Positions 19,100 through 28,954 of a stretch of DNA of 39,787 bases are shown here, in pieces (the first letter of the stretch is position 1; the number at the start of each line of letters is the position of its first letter). Source of the stretch: Rubrivivax sp. (GTDB lineage Bacteria; Pseudomonadota; Gammaproteobacteria; Burkholderiales; Burkholderiaceae_C); the NCBI GenBank assembly GCA_024641945.1, contig JAHECD010000034.1, positions 1 to 39,787 on the forward strand, read 5' to 3'. The notes beneath the pieces were generated by a model. It ran no database searches and was not told where the DNA came from. It saw nothing but the letters and a program-made list of their open reading frames with translations. The position numbers and the translations under genes were made by a program.

Positions 19100-19179
19100 G
19101 GAGGTGGTGGTTTGCTGGACGGAGCGCGGATTCTCGCATCGCCGACCATGGGGGCCCTGCCCCTAAACTGCACGGCGGC

Positions 19180-19806
19180 ATGAAGCGCATCGTCGTCCTG
19201 ATCTCCGGCCGCGGCTCCACGATGGAGGCGATCGTGCAGCGTTGCGCGGCCGAAGCGTGGCCCGCCCATGTGGTTGCGGTGGTGAGCAACCGCGGCGACG
19301 CCAAGGGGTTGAAGTTCGCCGTCGCCCATGGCTTGCCGACTGCGGTCGTTGCGCATGAGCAGTACGGGTCGCGGGAGGCGTTCGACACCGCGCTGGCGAC
19401 CACGATTGACCACTTCGAGCCCGATGTCGTGGTGCTTGCCGGATTCATGCGAATCCTCGGTGTGCCTTTTGTGAGCCGCTACGAGCACCGGCTGATGAAC
19501 ATTCATCCCTCGCTGCTGCCCGCATTTGCGGGGCTGCATACCCACCGCCGTGCTCTCGAGGCCGGCTGCAAGCTGGCGGGGGCGACCGTGCATTTCGTGA
19601 CGCCCGAACTTGACCATGGGCCGATCGTGATGCAGGCGGCGGTGCCGGTGCTGGCGTCCGACGACGAGGCCACGCTCGCAGCGCGCGTGCTTGAAGTCGA
19701 GCACCAGATCTATCCGCAGGCCGTGCGCTGGTTCGTCGAGGATCGCCTGCGTATCGAGAAGGGCATCGTGCGGCACGTCGATGGCGCCGAGCAGGGGCGG
19801 GCTTGA
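19180..19806 (+). CDS. purN: Phosphoribosylglycinamide formyltransferase
   Basis: PurN transfers a formyl group from 10-formyltetrahydrofolate to GAR in purine synthesis. The 208-residue product has the N-terminal ISGRGSTMEA phosphate-binding loop, the catalytic MNIHPSLLPAF (Asn, His) and ELDHGPI (Asp) in order. Its one-carbon donor is a product of formate-tetrahydrofolate ligase, also encoded in this window, though far away. TAAACT at 19164-19169 ends ten bases before the ATG, and no ribosome-binding site is visible, so the mRNA may be almost leaderless. The gene is divergent from trpS. Confidence 0.97.
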   Translation: MKRIVVLISGRGSTMEAIVQRCAAEAWPAHVVAVVSNRGDAKGLKFAVAHGLPTAVVAHEQYGSREAFDTALATTIDHFEPDVVVLAGFMRILGVPFVSRYEHRLMNIHPSLLPAFAGLHTHRRALEAGCKLAGATVHFVTPELDHGPIVMQAAVPVLASDDEATLAARVLEVEHQIYPQAVRWFVEDRLRIEKGIVRHVDGAEQGRA

Positions 19807-19882
19807 TGGGCCCGGGCCACTGACGATGAGACGCGATCCTTGACAACGGGTACTTGGCTGCTTTGCTCGATGCCCGAGGCGC

Positions 19883-20536
19883 TCAGAAGAGGCTGGCCGC
19901 GATGTTGATCGTCAGCGCCAGGATCGCCGCGTTGAAGGCAAAAGACAGCAGCGATTGCGCCAGCACGAGCCGCCTCAGGGCGCGCGATGCGATGGCCACA
20001 TCGGCCGTCTGCGACGCCACGGCGATGGTGAACGAGAAGTAGAGAAAGTCGACGTAGTCAGGCTGGAAATCGGCTCGCGCTCCAGGAAACAACAGGCCCT
20101 GCGGTTCTTTTCCGTGGAAATGCAGGCTCGCGTAATTGAGCGAGAAGAGGGTGGGCACGAGCGCCCAGGACCCGGCCACCGTGAGGCCGGCAAACAGCAG
20201 GTGCATCCAGGCCGTACCTGCGCCTTGCGTCTTGGCGGCCGAGAGCTCCACCGCGATCGCCGCGATGCTCGCCAGCGCCGCAGCCACCACCACCGCGAGC
20301 ACGGCCGCGGCCCCGCTGGCCTGGTCCGCGGCCGTGCGTCGCAGGTGCGCGGCATCCTCGCGCAACATGACCCATGCGATCAGTGGCAGGTACAGCCAGA
20401 CGGCGACGTTCCAGCCCACGAGTGCACGGGTCGTCCAGCGTGAGACATCGGGCACCAGCAGTGCGGCCACGATGCCGGTCGTCAGCGCGATGTACAGGCG
20501 CGGGCGCGCACGGACGTGAGCGGCAAGGGGTCTCAC
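19883..20536 (-). CDS. DUF1345 family membrane protein
   Basis: A 217-residue integral membrane protein with about five hydrophobic segments. The C-terminal part DYVDFLYFSFTIAVASQTAD is the signature of DUF1345, a family that looks like a reduced ion-channel or transporter fold but has no proven function. I start at GTG 20536, whose GTGA overlaps the stop of the DUF1653 gene; the long open frame to 21142 is antisense to rsmB and not coding. The two genes form a small operon. Confidence 0.85.
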   Translation of the reverse strand: MRPLAAHVRARPRLYIALTTGIVAALLVPDVSRWTTRALVGWNVAVWLYLPLIAWVMLREDAAHLRRTAADQASGAAAVLAVVVAAALASIAAIAVELSAAKTQGAGTAWMHLLFAGLTVAGSWALVPTLFSLNYASLHFHGKEPQGLLFPGARADFQPDYVDFLYFSFTIAVASQTADVAIASRALRRLVLAQSLLSFAFNAAILALTINIAASLF

Positions 20537-20772
20537 CGCGCCGGACCCATCGGTTCGAAGCGGCGGCGTTCGACGCCGTCGACGGTGACGTTGCCGAAGA
20601 ACATCGCGTGCGGGCGCACCCACCATGAACCGTCGCCCCGCAGTGGACGGTAGACGACCATCGCGTCGAGCGTCTCGCTGTGGCGGGCAACGCCGACCAC
20701 CTCGTACTCGCCGCCCTTGTAGTGCCGGTAGCGGCCGGGTGTCGTCAAGGGAAGCGGTGGAAGCTCGCTCAT
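20533..20772 (-). CDS. DUF1653 family protein
   Basis: A 79-residue soluble protein containing GRYRHYKGGEYEVVGVARHS and a later VVYRPLRGDGSWWVRP, the recognisable core of DUF1653, a small SH3-like fold of unknown role. The ATG at 20772 gives MSELPPLPLT and the usual family length. Its start codon shares a CATG palindrome with a possible plus-strand ATG at 20771, so expression of the two divergent units may interfere. The stop overlaps the DUF1345 gene start. Confidence 0.87.
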   Translation of the reverse strand: MSELPPLPLTTPGRYRHYKGGEYEVVGVARHSETLDAMVVYRPLRGDGSWWVRPHAMFFGNVTVDGVERRRFEPMGPAR

Positions 20773-20794
20773 GGCCGGACCGGATAATCCATCG

Positions 20795-22057
20795 ATGCAT
20801 CCTAATGCCCTGCTCGACCTCTCCGCTGAACTGATACGCGCCGTGCTGCGGCTCGATTCGCCTGCCGATGGCGTGGTCTCCGCGTTCTTTCGCCAACACC
20901 GCAACCTGGGGCCACGTGAGCGGCACACCTTGGCGGAAACTGCCTATACGGTGCTGCGTCAACGCCTGGCCTTGCAGCATCTGGCGCAGAGCGGCAGCGG
21001 CGCGCTCGAGCGCCGGCTCGCGATCCTGGCCTGGCAGGGAAGCGAGACATATCTGCGTGGCGCCCTCGGCCCGCACGAGCAGGAGTGGCTCGCGCAGATG
21101 CAGGCGGTGGACAGGGATTCGTTGCCTGAAAAGCTGCGACACAACCTGCCAGACTGGCTCTCAGGGCCGCTGCGTGAGCAGCTCGGCGATGAAGCCTTCT
21201 GGCAACTCGCCACCGTGCTCAACGAGCAGGCGCCGCTGGATCTGCGCGTGAACATCGCAAAGGCGCGACGTGAGGATGTGCTGGCAGCGCTCAAGGAGGC
21301 CGGCATCGAGGCGCAGCCCACGCGCTATTCGCCTTGGGGCTTGCGCATCGAGGGCAAGCCGGCCGTGAACCAGCTCGACCTCTTCAAGCGCGGCGACATC
21401 GAGGTACAGGACGAAGGCAGCCAGCTGCTGGCGTTGCTCACCGGGGCGTCGCGAGGCGAGATGGTGGTGGACTTCTGCGCCGGGGCAGGGGGCAAGACGC
21501 TCGCGCTGGGGGCGATGATGCGAAATACGGGGCGGCTCTATGCTTTCGATACCTCCGGGCATCGGCTGGACGCGCTGAAACCCCGTTTGGCCCGAAGTGG
21601 CCTGTCGAATGTCTATCCGGTGCAGATTGCGCACGAGCGCGACGACCGCATCAAGCGCCTGGCCGGCAAGATCGATCGTGTCCTCATCGACGCCCCATGT
21701 TCCGGATTGGGCACGTTGCGACGCAATCCCGATCTGAAATGGAGACAGTCGCCCAGATCGGTGGAAGAACTCGGCACCAAGCAGGCGGCCATTCTGGCCA
21801 GTGCAGCCCGTCTGTTGCGCGCGGGCGGACGACTGGTCTACGCCACGTGCAGCCTGTTGCAGGCCGAGAACGAAGCTGTAGCTGCCGCGTTCGACTCGGC
21901 GAGCGGGCGCGAGTTCGAGCGCGTAACGGCGGCTGCGGTGCTCGCTGCCGCACGTGTTGCCGATGCCGAAGACCTGGATTCGGCGGGCCAGTTGCGTTTG
22001 TGGCCGCATCGACATGGAACCGATGGATTTTTTGCGACAGTCTGGCAACGTCGCTGA
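20795..22057 (+). CDS. RsmB/Nop2-type rRNA m5C methyltransferase
   Basis: A 420-residue SAM-dependent RNA methyltransferase of the Nol1/Nop2/Sun family, most like RsmB, which methylates C967 of 16S rRNA. The N-terminal half has a helical NusB-like region (about 1-130). The catalytic domain shows DFCAGAGGKTLALGA (SAM motif), DAPCSGLGTLRRNPDLKW with the motif IV cysteine, and YATCSL with the motif VI cysteine. I prefer ATG 20795 (MHPNALLDL) over ATG 20771, because GATAAT at 20783-20788 could be a -10 for a near-leaderless message and 20771 would overlap the divergent start. RsmF-type specificity is possible. Confidence 0.88.
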   Translation: MHPNALLDLSAELIRAVLRLDSPADGVVSAFFRQHRNLGPRERHTLAETAYTVLRQRLALQHLAQSGSGALERRLAILAWQGSETYLRGALGPHEQEWLAQMQAVDRDSLPEKLRHNLPDWLSGPLREQLGDEAFWQLATVLNEQAPLDLRVNIAKARREDVLAALKEAGIEAQPTRYSPWGLRIEGKPAVNQLDLFKRGDIEVQDEGSQLLALLTGASRGEMVVDFCAGAGGKTLALGAMMRNTGRLYAFDTSGHRLDALKPRLARSGLSNVYPVQIAHERDDRIKRLAGKIDRVLIDAPCSGLGTLRRNPDLKWRQSPRSVEELGTKQAAILASAARLLRAGGRLVYATCSLLQAENEAVAAAFDSASGREFERVTAAAVLAAARVADAEDLDSAGQLRLWPHRHGTDGFFATVWQRR

Positions 22058-22166
22058 AAATCATCCTTTATTGCCTTGATCTGCGCCAATCTGCCGCCAA
22101 CTCAGGGTGCATTGCGCTCTGCAGCCTCGTGATTCAGGTGCAGTTCATCCTCTGTTTTCTGGTGTG

Positions 22167-22180
22167 GCAATTACAATTGC
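22167..22180 (+). promoter_or_regulatory. palindromic operator over a -10 box before the desaturase
   Basis: GCAATT-AC-AATTGC is a perfect inverted repeat with a two-base spacer. It contains TACAAT (22172-22177), a good -10 hexamer 40 bases before the desaturase ATG. The overlap suggests a repressor site. The rest of 22058-22217 shows no other feature. Confidence 0.55.
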
Positions 22181-22217
22181 TGGTTCGCCCACGTTTGGGC
22201 CGCAAAGGTTTGCCTTG

Positions 22218-23441
22218 ATGGAATACGTTTTGATGTTTCGCGATGCAGCGGTCAGCCTCCTGGCCGATGGCATGCTGGGTGCAGCTTGGTGGCAGGTTCT
22301 GCTGTTCACCATCGTCGTGACGCACGTGACGATCGCTGCAGTCACGATCTTCCTGCATCGCGCGCAGGCGCATCGCGCGCTCGACCTGCATGCGATTCCA
22401 TCGCATTTCTTTCGTTTCTGGCTGTGGCTGACGACGGGCATGGTCACGAAGGAATTCGTGGCGGTGCACCGCAAGCACCACGCGAAGTGCGAAACCGAGG
22501 AAGACCCGCACAGCCCGCAGACACGAGGCCTCAAGGCGCTGCTGCTGACTGGCGTTGAACTCTATCGGGCCGAGGCCGCGATTCCCGAAACCCTTGCGAA
22601 GTACGGCCACAACACGCCGAACGACTGGATCGAGCGCAATCTCTACACGCGCTTCTCCTGGCAGGGTGTCGCCGTGATGTTGATCATCGACGTCCTGCTG
22701 TTCGGCGCCATCGGGGCCACGGTGTGGGCGATCCAGATGCTCTGGATCCCCGTCATGGCGACGGGGATCATCAACGGCATCGGGCACTACTGGGGTTACC
22801 GCAATTTCGAGGCGCCCGATGCATCGACCAATGTGTCCCCGTGGGGCATCCTGATTGGTGGCGAAGAGCTGCACAACAACCACCATACCTACGCAACATC
22901 GGCCAAGTTCTCGGTCAAGCCCTACGAGTTCGATATCGGCTGGTTTTATATCCGTGCGATGGAATCCGTGGGGTTGGCCACCGTCCGCAAGACTCCGCCG
23001 CAGCTCAAGCTCGGCAGCATCCGGCCCGTGGCCGACGACAAGACGCTGGAGGCGCTGATCGCCAACCGCTACGAAGTCATGGCCAAGTACGCGCTCGAGC
23101 TTCGGCGTGCCGTCGCAGCTGAACTCGATCGCCTGAAGGCACAAGGTGCGCAAAACACGCCGAAATTTGCAGACATGAATCTGGCCCGACGCTGGTTGCA
23201 TCGTGACGCCGACAAAATCCCGCACGGCGTGCAGGCCCAAGTGGCCAACGCTGTCGGCCAAACACCATCGCTGGCCAAGCTCGTGGCCATGCGAGAAGAA
23301 CTTCGTCAACTCTGGACGCGAACGAACGTGTCTGCCGAACAACTGGTGGCCGACCTCCAGGCCTGGTGCCGAAAGGCCGAAGACAGTGGCATCGCTGCGC
23401 TGCAGGACTTTTCGCTCAAGCTTCGCGCGGCGCACGCTTGA
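22218..23441 (+). CDS. membrane fatty-acid (acyl-lipid) desaturase
   Basis: A 407-residue integral membrane diiron enzyme that inserts a cis double bond into acyl chains, probably delta-9 by family resemblance. Three histidine boxes are seen: HRAQAHRA (about 47-54), HRKHH (about 84-88) and HNNHH (about 219-223), along with four hydrophobic segments. The C-terminal 130 residues form a helical cytoplasmic extension. ATG 22218 precedes the first membrane segment; ATG 22233 is possible. Unsaturated-lipid control would fit the palindrome over its promoter. A strong terminator follows, so it is a single-gene unit. Confidence 0.93.
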   Translation: MEYVLMFRDAAVSLLADGMLGAAWWQVLLFTIVVTHVTIAAVTIFLHRAQAHRALDLHAIPSHFFRFWLWLTTGMVTKEFVAVHRKHHAKCETEEDPHSPQTRGLKALLLTGVELYRAEAAIPETLAKYGHNTPNDWIERNLYTRFSWQGVAVMLIIDVLLFGAIGATVWAIQMLWIPVMATGIINGIGHYWGYRNFEAPDASTNVSPWGILIGGEELHNNHHTYATSAKFSVKPYEFDIGWFYIRAMESVGLATVRKTPPQLKLGSIRPVADDKTLEALIANRYEVMAKYALELRRAVAAELDRLKAQGAQNTPKFADMNLARRWLHRDADKIPHGVQAQVANAVGQTPSLAKLVAMREELRQLWTRTNVSAEQLVADLQAWCRKAEDSGIAALQDFSLKLRAAHA

Positions 23442-23468
23442 CGACGGAACAGGCCCCCCGGCTGTCTA

Positions 23469-23496
23469 GGCCCGCTTCGGCGGGCCTTTCTTTTTC
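23469..23496 (+). terminator. intrinsic terminator of the desaturase gene
   Basis: GGCCCGC (23469-23475), a TTCG tetraloop, GCGGGCC (23480-23486), then TTTCTTTTTC. A textbook Rho-independent terminator. Confidence 0.93.
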
Positions 23497-23537
23497 TTGC
23501 TTGACGAAATGGGCGTCAACGCGGATCTGTGGGCAAT

Positions 23538-23564
23538 AAAAAACCCGCCGGATTGCGGCGGGTT
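23538..23564 (-). terminator. intrinsic terminator of rpmB-rpmG
   Basis: On the minus strand, CCCGCCG pairs with CGGCGGG around a five-base loop and is followed by a run of six T. It lies 23 bases past the rpmG stop and faces the desaturase terminator. Confidence 0.92.
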
Positions 23565-23586
23565 CTTGAGACGCATGCAATGAGGC

Positions 23587-23754
23587 CTACTTGAGCTTGA
23601 TTTCCTTGTACAGCACGTGTTTGCGCGCCTTCGGGTCGAACTTCAGGAATTCGAGCTTCTCGGGCGTCGTCTTCTTGTTCTTGCTGGTCGTGTAGAAATG
23701 ACCCGTACCTGCGGTCGATTCCAGCTTGATCTTTTCGCGTCCACCTTTGGCCAT
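23587..23754 (-). CDS. rpmG: 50S ribosomal protein L33
   Basis: A 55-residue basic protein beginning [18 protein letters not shown] and ending [11 protein letters not shown], which is L33 at its normal length. It is the cysteine-free form, so it does not bind zinc. It follows rpmB by 26 bases with GGAGAAC before its ATG, and the pair forms the conserved rpmBG operon of proteobacteria. Confidence 0.97.
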   Translation of the reverse strand: MAKGGREKIKLESTAGTGHFYTTSKNKKTTPEKLEFLKFDPKARKHVLYKEIKLK

Positions 23755-23780
23755 GTCGTTCTCCTAGGAAGGCGTCAGCC

Positions 23781-24014
23781 TCAGATTGCTTTCTTGGCAC
23801 GAAGGTCGGCGACGACCTGGTCGATGCCTACCTTGTCGATCAGGCGAAGCGCCGCATTGCTGATGCGCAAGCGCACCCAGCGGTTTTCGCTTTCGACCCA
23901 GAACCGGCGGTAGTGCAGGTTCGGCAGGAACCGGCGCTTTGTCCGGTTGTTGGCGTGGGACACATTGTTCCCCACCATCGGGCCTTTGCCCGTGACTTGA
24001 CAGACGCGTGCCAT
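23781..24014 (-). CDS. rpmB: 50S ribosomal protein L28
   Basis: A 77-residue protein starting [20 protein letters not shown], the typical L28 N-terminus, with the expected [15 protein letters not shown] and C-terminal [10 protein letters not shown] segments. The ATG at 24014 is used; an in-frame ATG at 24038 would add eight unrelated residues inside the leader hairpin. It is first in the rpmB-rpmG operon, driven by a clear promoter at 24103-24132 with a structured leader. Confidence 0.97.
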   Translation of the reverse strand: MARVCQVTGKGPMVGNNVSHANNRTKRRFLPNLHYRRFWVESENRWVRLRISNAALRLIDKVGIDQVVADLRAKKAI

Positions 24015-24030
24015 GAGGCTGCTCCGCTCG

Positions 24031-24045
24031 GGGGCCAAGGGCCCC
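24031..24045 (-). repeat. second leader hairpin before rpmB
   Basis: GGGGCC, loop of three, GGCCCC: a six-pair GC-only stem that ends 17 bases before the rpmB start codon, close enough to influence ribosome access. Confidence 0.6.
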
Positions 24046-24064
24046 TCAATTAGTGTTGATGTCG

Positions 24065-24092
24065 GTCGGAGCGGGCCTGAGCCCGCACCGAC
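24065..24092 (-). repeat. 5-prime leader hairpin of the rpmBG mRNA
   Basis: GTCGG-x-GCGGGC, a four-base loop, GCCCGC-x-CCGAC: eleven pairs with one internal mismatch. It would sit at the very 5-prime end of the transcript from the promoter at 24103-24132. Confidence 0.65.
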
Positions 24093-24102
24093 AAAGCCTG
24101 AG

Positions 24103-24132
24103 ATTATAGCCCGATGTCATGCCGCGGGCCAA
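24103..24132 (-). promoter_or_regulatory. sigma-70 promoter of rpmB-rpmG
   Basis: On the minus strand, TTGGCC (24127-24132), an 18-base spacer and a perfect TATAAT (24103-24108). The start of transcription should fall near 24096, giving a leader of about 80 bases. Confidence 0.8.
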
Positions 24133-24159
24133 CTCCGGTCTGTTGCGACGCTTCAGGGG

Positions 24160-25218
<1,059 letters not shown>

Positions 25219-25285
25219 TTAAGTTTCCGAGGCATAGTGCCGATAAGCCAGTCAATCTGGTCAAAACAACGTAGGAGCGATTCCG

Positions 25286-25954
25286 ATGTCGATGCTTTCC
25301 AACCTGGATCTGATCCGGCGCGTGCCGCTGTTCTCGATGCTGACTGCGGATCAAGCGCAGGCCATCGCGGACAGCGTGGTCAAGCGCCGCTTCCGCCGCG
25401 GCGAACTCGTCGTCGAGCAGGGGCGCAAGACGAATACGTTGTTCATTCTGCTCAATGGGCGGGCACGGGTGCTGACGGCGGATTCGCGCGGCCGCGAAGT
25501 CATCCTGGCCGTTCTCGAAGCCGGCGACTACGTGGGCGAGATGAGCCTGATCGACAACGAGCCGCACTCGGCCACGGTGCGCGCCGAGGTGCAGACCGAC
25601 ATGCTGGTGCTGGCACGCAGCGACTTTGCGCGTTGCCTTCCTGAGAATTCGAGCCTGTCGTACGGAATCATGCGTGGTCTCGTGCGCCGCCTTCGAAACG
25701 CCGATCGTCAGATCGAGTCGCTTGCGCTGCTTGACGTCTACGGCCGCGTGGCGCGCACGCTGCTCGACATGGCCGAAGAGGACAACGGCATCAAGATCAT
25801 CCGTCACAAGGTGAGCCGCCAGGACATGGCGAAGGTCGTAGGCGCCTCGCGCGAGATGGTCAGCCGTGTCATGAAGGATCTCGAGGAGCGCGGCGTGATC
25901 GAGACGCAGGAGAACGGCTCGGTGATCCTGAAAGAACGCATCCAGCAGGAGTGA
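25286..25954 (+). CDS. Crp/Fnr family transcriptional regulator
   Basis: A 222-residue regulator. The N-terminal cyclic-nucleotide-binding-like barrel (about 10-125) contains [21 protein letters not shown], close to the CRP phosphate-binding cassette. The C-terminal winged helix (about 145-220) has [21 protein letters not shown]. No N-terminal Fnr-type cysteine cluster is present, so oxygen sensing by Fe-S is unlikely. The ligand is unknown. TAGGAGCGA precedes the ATG. The gene is divergent from trxB and directly upstream of ftsK. The 172-base intergenic region 25114-25285 shows no convincing promoter to me. Confidence 0.92.
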   Translation: MSMLSNLDLIRRVPLFSMLTADQAQAIADSVVKRRFRRGELVVEQGRKTNTLFILLNGRARVLTADSRGREVILAVLEAGDYVGEMSLIDNEPHSATVRAEVQTDMLVLARSDFARCLPENSSLSYGIMRGLVRRLRNADRQIESLALLDVYGRVARTLLDMAEEDNGIKIIRHKVSRQDMAKVVGASREMVSRVMKDLEERGVIETQENGSVILKERIQQE

Positions 25955-25958
25955 GCGC

Positions 25959-28346
25959 ATGGCCGGTGTGGCGCTGCATTGCGCCACAATCGCCGGCATG
26001 ACTTTTCCACTTGGTTCGCTGCGTGCCGACGGCACGTTCGCGCGCTCCGACAAGGGCTCGGCCAATGCCCGAGGCTCGAAGAGCCCTGCGGTGCCGGCTG
26101 GCTCCGTACGCGGTCTGTGGCTCGTCGTGGGCGCCGCACTGTGGCTGCTGCTGACCCTGGCGCTGTTCACCCACAGCGCGTCGGACGCCGCGTTCAGCAC
26201 GTCGGGGGACGGCGGTAGCGTCCACAACCGGGCCGGTGCGTTGGGAGCCTGGGTTTCCGACATCGCCTACTACCTGTTCGGGTTCTCCGTCTGGTGGCTC
26301 GTCGTGGTGTCGGGCCGCGAATGGTTGGCCGCATTGGCACGCCGTCTTCGTGGTGATGCGTCTCCGCGGACGGCTTCGATGCGCGAGCGGCTGGGCTTCT
26401 GGGGCGGCCTGGTTCTGCTGATGGCAGCCAGCACGGCACTCGAATGGTCGCGCCTGTATCGCTGGGAGACGCATCTGCCTGGTCCGGCGGGTGGCGTGCT
26501 CGGCCATGGCCTCGGGCCGGTCTCGATGCACGCGCTCGGGTTCGCGGGCTCGGGAGTCTTGTGGATTGCCTTGCTCGTCGTGGGCATGGCACTGGCGCTT
26601 CGATTTTCCTGGCTTGCGCTGGCCGATCACATTGGCGCGCGCATCGATGCCTTTGGCGAGCGCCGTGCCGAACAGCGAGAACATGCCGAGGACGTGCGGA
26701 TGGGTGAGCGCCTTGCGAGCGAGCGCGACGTCGTCATCGACGAAGTGCAGCACCCCTTGCATCCACACGTGCCGATCGTCATCGAACCGCCGGTCCTGGA
26801 GGTTCCCAAGTCCGAGCGCGTGGCCAAGGAGCGCCAGAAGCCGCTTTTCGTCGAACTCGCCGATACGAAGTTGCCGCAGGTCGACCTGCTCGACGCGGCG
26901 CCATCGCGGCAGGAATCAGTGACCCCGGAATCGCTCGAGATGACCTCGCGCCTGATCGAGAAGAAGCTCGGAGACTTTGGCGTCGTCGTGCGGGTGGTCG
27001 CAGCGTCACCCGGCCCCGTGATCACGCGGTACGAGATCGAGCCCGACACGGGCGTGAAGGGTGCGCAGATCGTCAATCTCGCCAAGGACCTGGCGCGCTC
27101 GTTGAGTCTCGTGAGCATCCGGGTGGTCGAGACGATTCCCGGCAAGACGACGATGGCGCTCGAACTGCCCAATGCACGCCGGCAGATGATCCGCCTGGCG
27201 GAGATTCTCGGCTCGCAGGTCTACAACGACGCTGCGTCGATGCTGACCATGGGCCTGGGCAAGGACATCGTCGGGGCGCCAGTGGTGGCCGACCTCGCGA
27301 AGATGCCGCATTGCCTGGTTGCCGGTACCACCGGTTCGGGCAAGTCGGTGGGCATCAACGCGATGATCCTGAGTCTTCTCTACAAGGCCGAGGCGCGTGA
27401 CGTGCGCTTGATCCTGATCGATCCGAAGATGCTCGAGATGAGCATGTACGAGGGCATTCCGCATCTGCTGTGTCCAGTGGTCACCGACATGAAGCAGGCC
27501 GCCAACGCGCTCAACTGGTGTGTCGGCGAGATGGAACGCCGCTACAAGCTGATGAGCAAGCTCGGTGTGCGCCAGCTCACCGGCTTCAACCGCAAGATCG
27601 ACGACGCCAAGGAGCGCGGCGAGTTGCTGCCCAACCCGTTCAGCCTCACGCCGGAAGCGCCCGAGCCGCTCGAGCGGTTGCCCCACGTGGTGATCGTCAT
27701 CGACGAGCTCGCCGATCTGATGATGGTCATCGGCAAGAAGATCGAAGAGCTCATCGCCCGCCTGGCGCAGAAGGCGCGCGCCGCCGGCATCCACCTGATC
27801 CTGGCCACGCAGCGGCCGAGCGTGGACGTGATCACGGGCCTGATCAAGGCCAATATTCCCACGCGGCTGAGCTTCCAAGTCAGCAGCAAGATCGACAGCC
27901 GCACGATCCTCGACCAGATGGGTGCGGAGGCATTGCTCGGCCAGGGCGACATGCTCTACCTCCCGCCTGGCGGCGGCCTGCCCGTGCGTGTGCATGGCGC
28001 CTTCGTCAGCGACGAGGAGGTGCACCGGGTCGTGCAATACCTCAAGTCGCAGGGCGAGCCGAACTACATCGAAGGCATCCTCGAAGGTGGCACGATCGAC
28101 GGCGACGGTGATGCGGCCGTGGGCAGCGACGGCGGGGGTGGCGGCGAGGCTGATGCGATGTACGACCAGGCGGTCGCGATCGTGCTGCAGCACCGCAAGG
28201 CATCGATCTCGCTCGTCCAGCGGCACCTGCGCATCGGCTACAACCGCGCCGCGCGCCTGTTGGAACAAATGGAGAAATCCGGACTCGTATCGTCCATGTC
28301 CACCAACGGCAACCGCGACCTTCTCGTCCCGGCGCGCACGGAATGA
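25959..28346 (+). CDS. ftsK: DNA translocase FtsK
   Basis: FtsK pumps DNA at the division septum and activates XerCD recombination. The protein has four N-terminal membrane segments (about 45-190), a short linker, the alpha/beta motor with Walker [13 protein letters not shown], Walker [13 protein letters not shown], and a C-terminal gamma domain (about 730-795) with [17 protein letters not shown] for KOPS recognition. ATG 25959 has AGGAG at seven bases; ATG 25998 (MTFPLGS) is the alternative, since the first 13 residues look unlike family N-termini and a CACAAT lies just before 25998. The stop overlaps the lolA ATG. Confidence 0.96.
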   Translation: MAGVALHCATIAGMTFPLGSLRADGTFARSDKGSANARGSKSPAVPAGSVRGLWLVVGAALWLLLTLALFTHSASDAAFSTSGDGGSVHNRAGALGAWVSDIAYYLFGFSVWWLVVVSGREWLAALARRLRGDASPRTASMRERLGFWGGLVLLMAASTALEWSRLYRWETHLPGPAGGVLGHGLGPVSMHALGFAGSGVLWIALLVVGMALALRFSWLALADHIGARIDAFGERRAEQREHAEDVRMGERLASERDVVIDEVQHPLHPHVPIVIEPPVLEVPKSERVAKERQKPLFVELADTKLPQVDLLDAAPSRQESVTPESLEMTSRLIEKKLGDFGVVVRVVAASPGPVITRYEIEPDTGVKGAQIVNLAKDLARSLSLVSIRVVETIPGKTTMALELPNARRQMIRLAEILGSQVYNDAASMLTMGLGKDIVGAPVVADLAKMPHCLVAGTTGSGKSVGINAMILSLLYKAEARDVRLILIDPKMLEMSMYEGIPHLLCPVVTDMKQAANALNWCVGEMERRYKLMSKLGVRQLTGFNRKIDDAKERGELLPNPFSLTPEAPEPLERLPHVVIVIDELADLMMVIGKKIEELIARLAQKARAAGIHLILATQRPSVDVITGLIKANIPTRLSFQVSSKIDSRTILDQMGAEALLGQGDMLYLPPGGGLPVRVHGAFVSDEEVHRVVQYLKSQGEPNYIEGILEGGTIDGDGDAAVGSDGGGGGEADAMYDQAVAIVLQHRKASISLVQRHLRIGYNRAARLLEQMEKSGLVSSMSTNGNRDLLVPARTE

Positions 28347-28954
28347 ACAAGCTCCTTTGCGTCGGTGCAGCACTGCTGGTCGCTGTCGGTGTCGCCAACG
28401 CCGATTCGGTGGATTCATTGCGCGACTTCGTGCGTGACGCCAAGACGGGCAAGGCCACCTTCACGCAGACCGTGACCTCGGCGGACGGCGCGCGCAAGAA
28501 GGTCTCGAGTGGCACTTTCGAGTTTCTGCGCCCGAACCGATTCCGGTTTGCCTATGTCAAGCCGTTCGAGCAATTGATCGTGGCCGACGGCGCCAAGGTC
28601 TGGATTTTCGATGCCGACCTGAACCAGGCCAGCTCTCGCAAAATCGATCAGGCCCTGGGAGGCACACCGGCTGCGATCCTGGCCGGCGGCTCGATCGAGA
28701 AGGACTTCGAACTCGTCGCACAGGGGCAGCGCGACGGCATCGACTGGGTGACCGCCAGCCCGAAGCAGAAGGATGGACCGATCCAGCAACTTCGCGTGGG
28801 CTTTCGTGGCAAGGACCTGGCCGCGCTGGAAATCGTCGACAGTTTCAGCCAGCGGTCGCTGCTGCAGTTCAGTGATTTCAAGGCCAACGTGGCGCTGGCG
28901 CCGGAGTCGTTCGCCTTCAAGCCTCCGGCGGGCGCTGACGTCATCGAGCAGTGA
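28343..28954 (+). CDS. lolA: Outer-membrane lipoprotein carrier protein LolA
   Basis: LolA shuttles lipoproteins across the periplasm from LolCDE to LolB. The 203-residue product has a signal peptide (about 1-20, ending VANA) and the LolA fold with [26 protein letters not shown] and [10 protein letters not shown] segments typical of the family. It lies between ftsK and rarA, the classic order, with ATGA overlap upstream and GTGA overlap downstream, so the three are one translationally coupled unit. Confidence 0.96.
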   Translation: MNKLLCVGAALLVAVGVANADSVDSLRDFVRDAKTGKATFTQTVTSADGARKKVSSGTFEFLRPNRFRFAYVKPFEQLIVADGAKVWIFDADLNQASSRKIDQALGGTPAAILAGGSIEKDFELVAQGQRDGIDWVTASPKQKDGPIQQLRVGFRGKDLAALEIVDSFSQRSLLQFSDFKANVALAPESFAFKPPAGADVIEQ

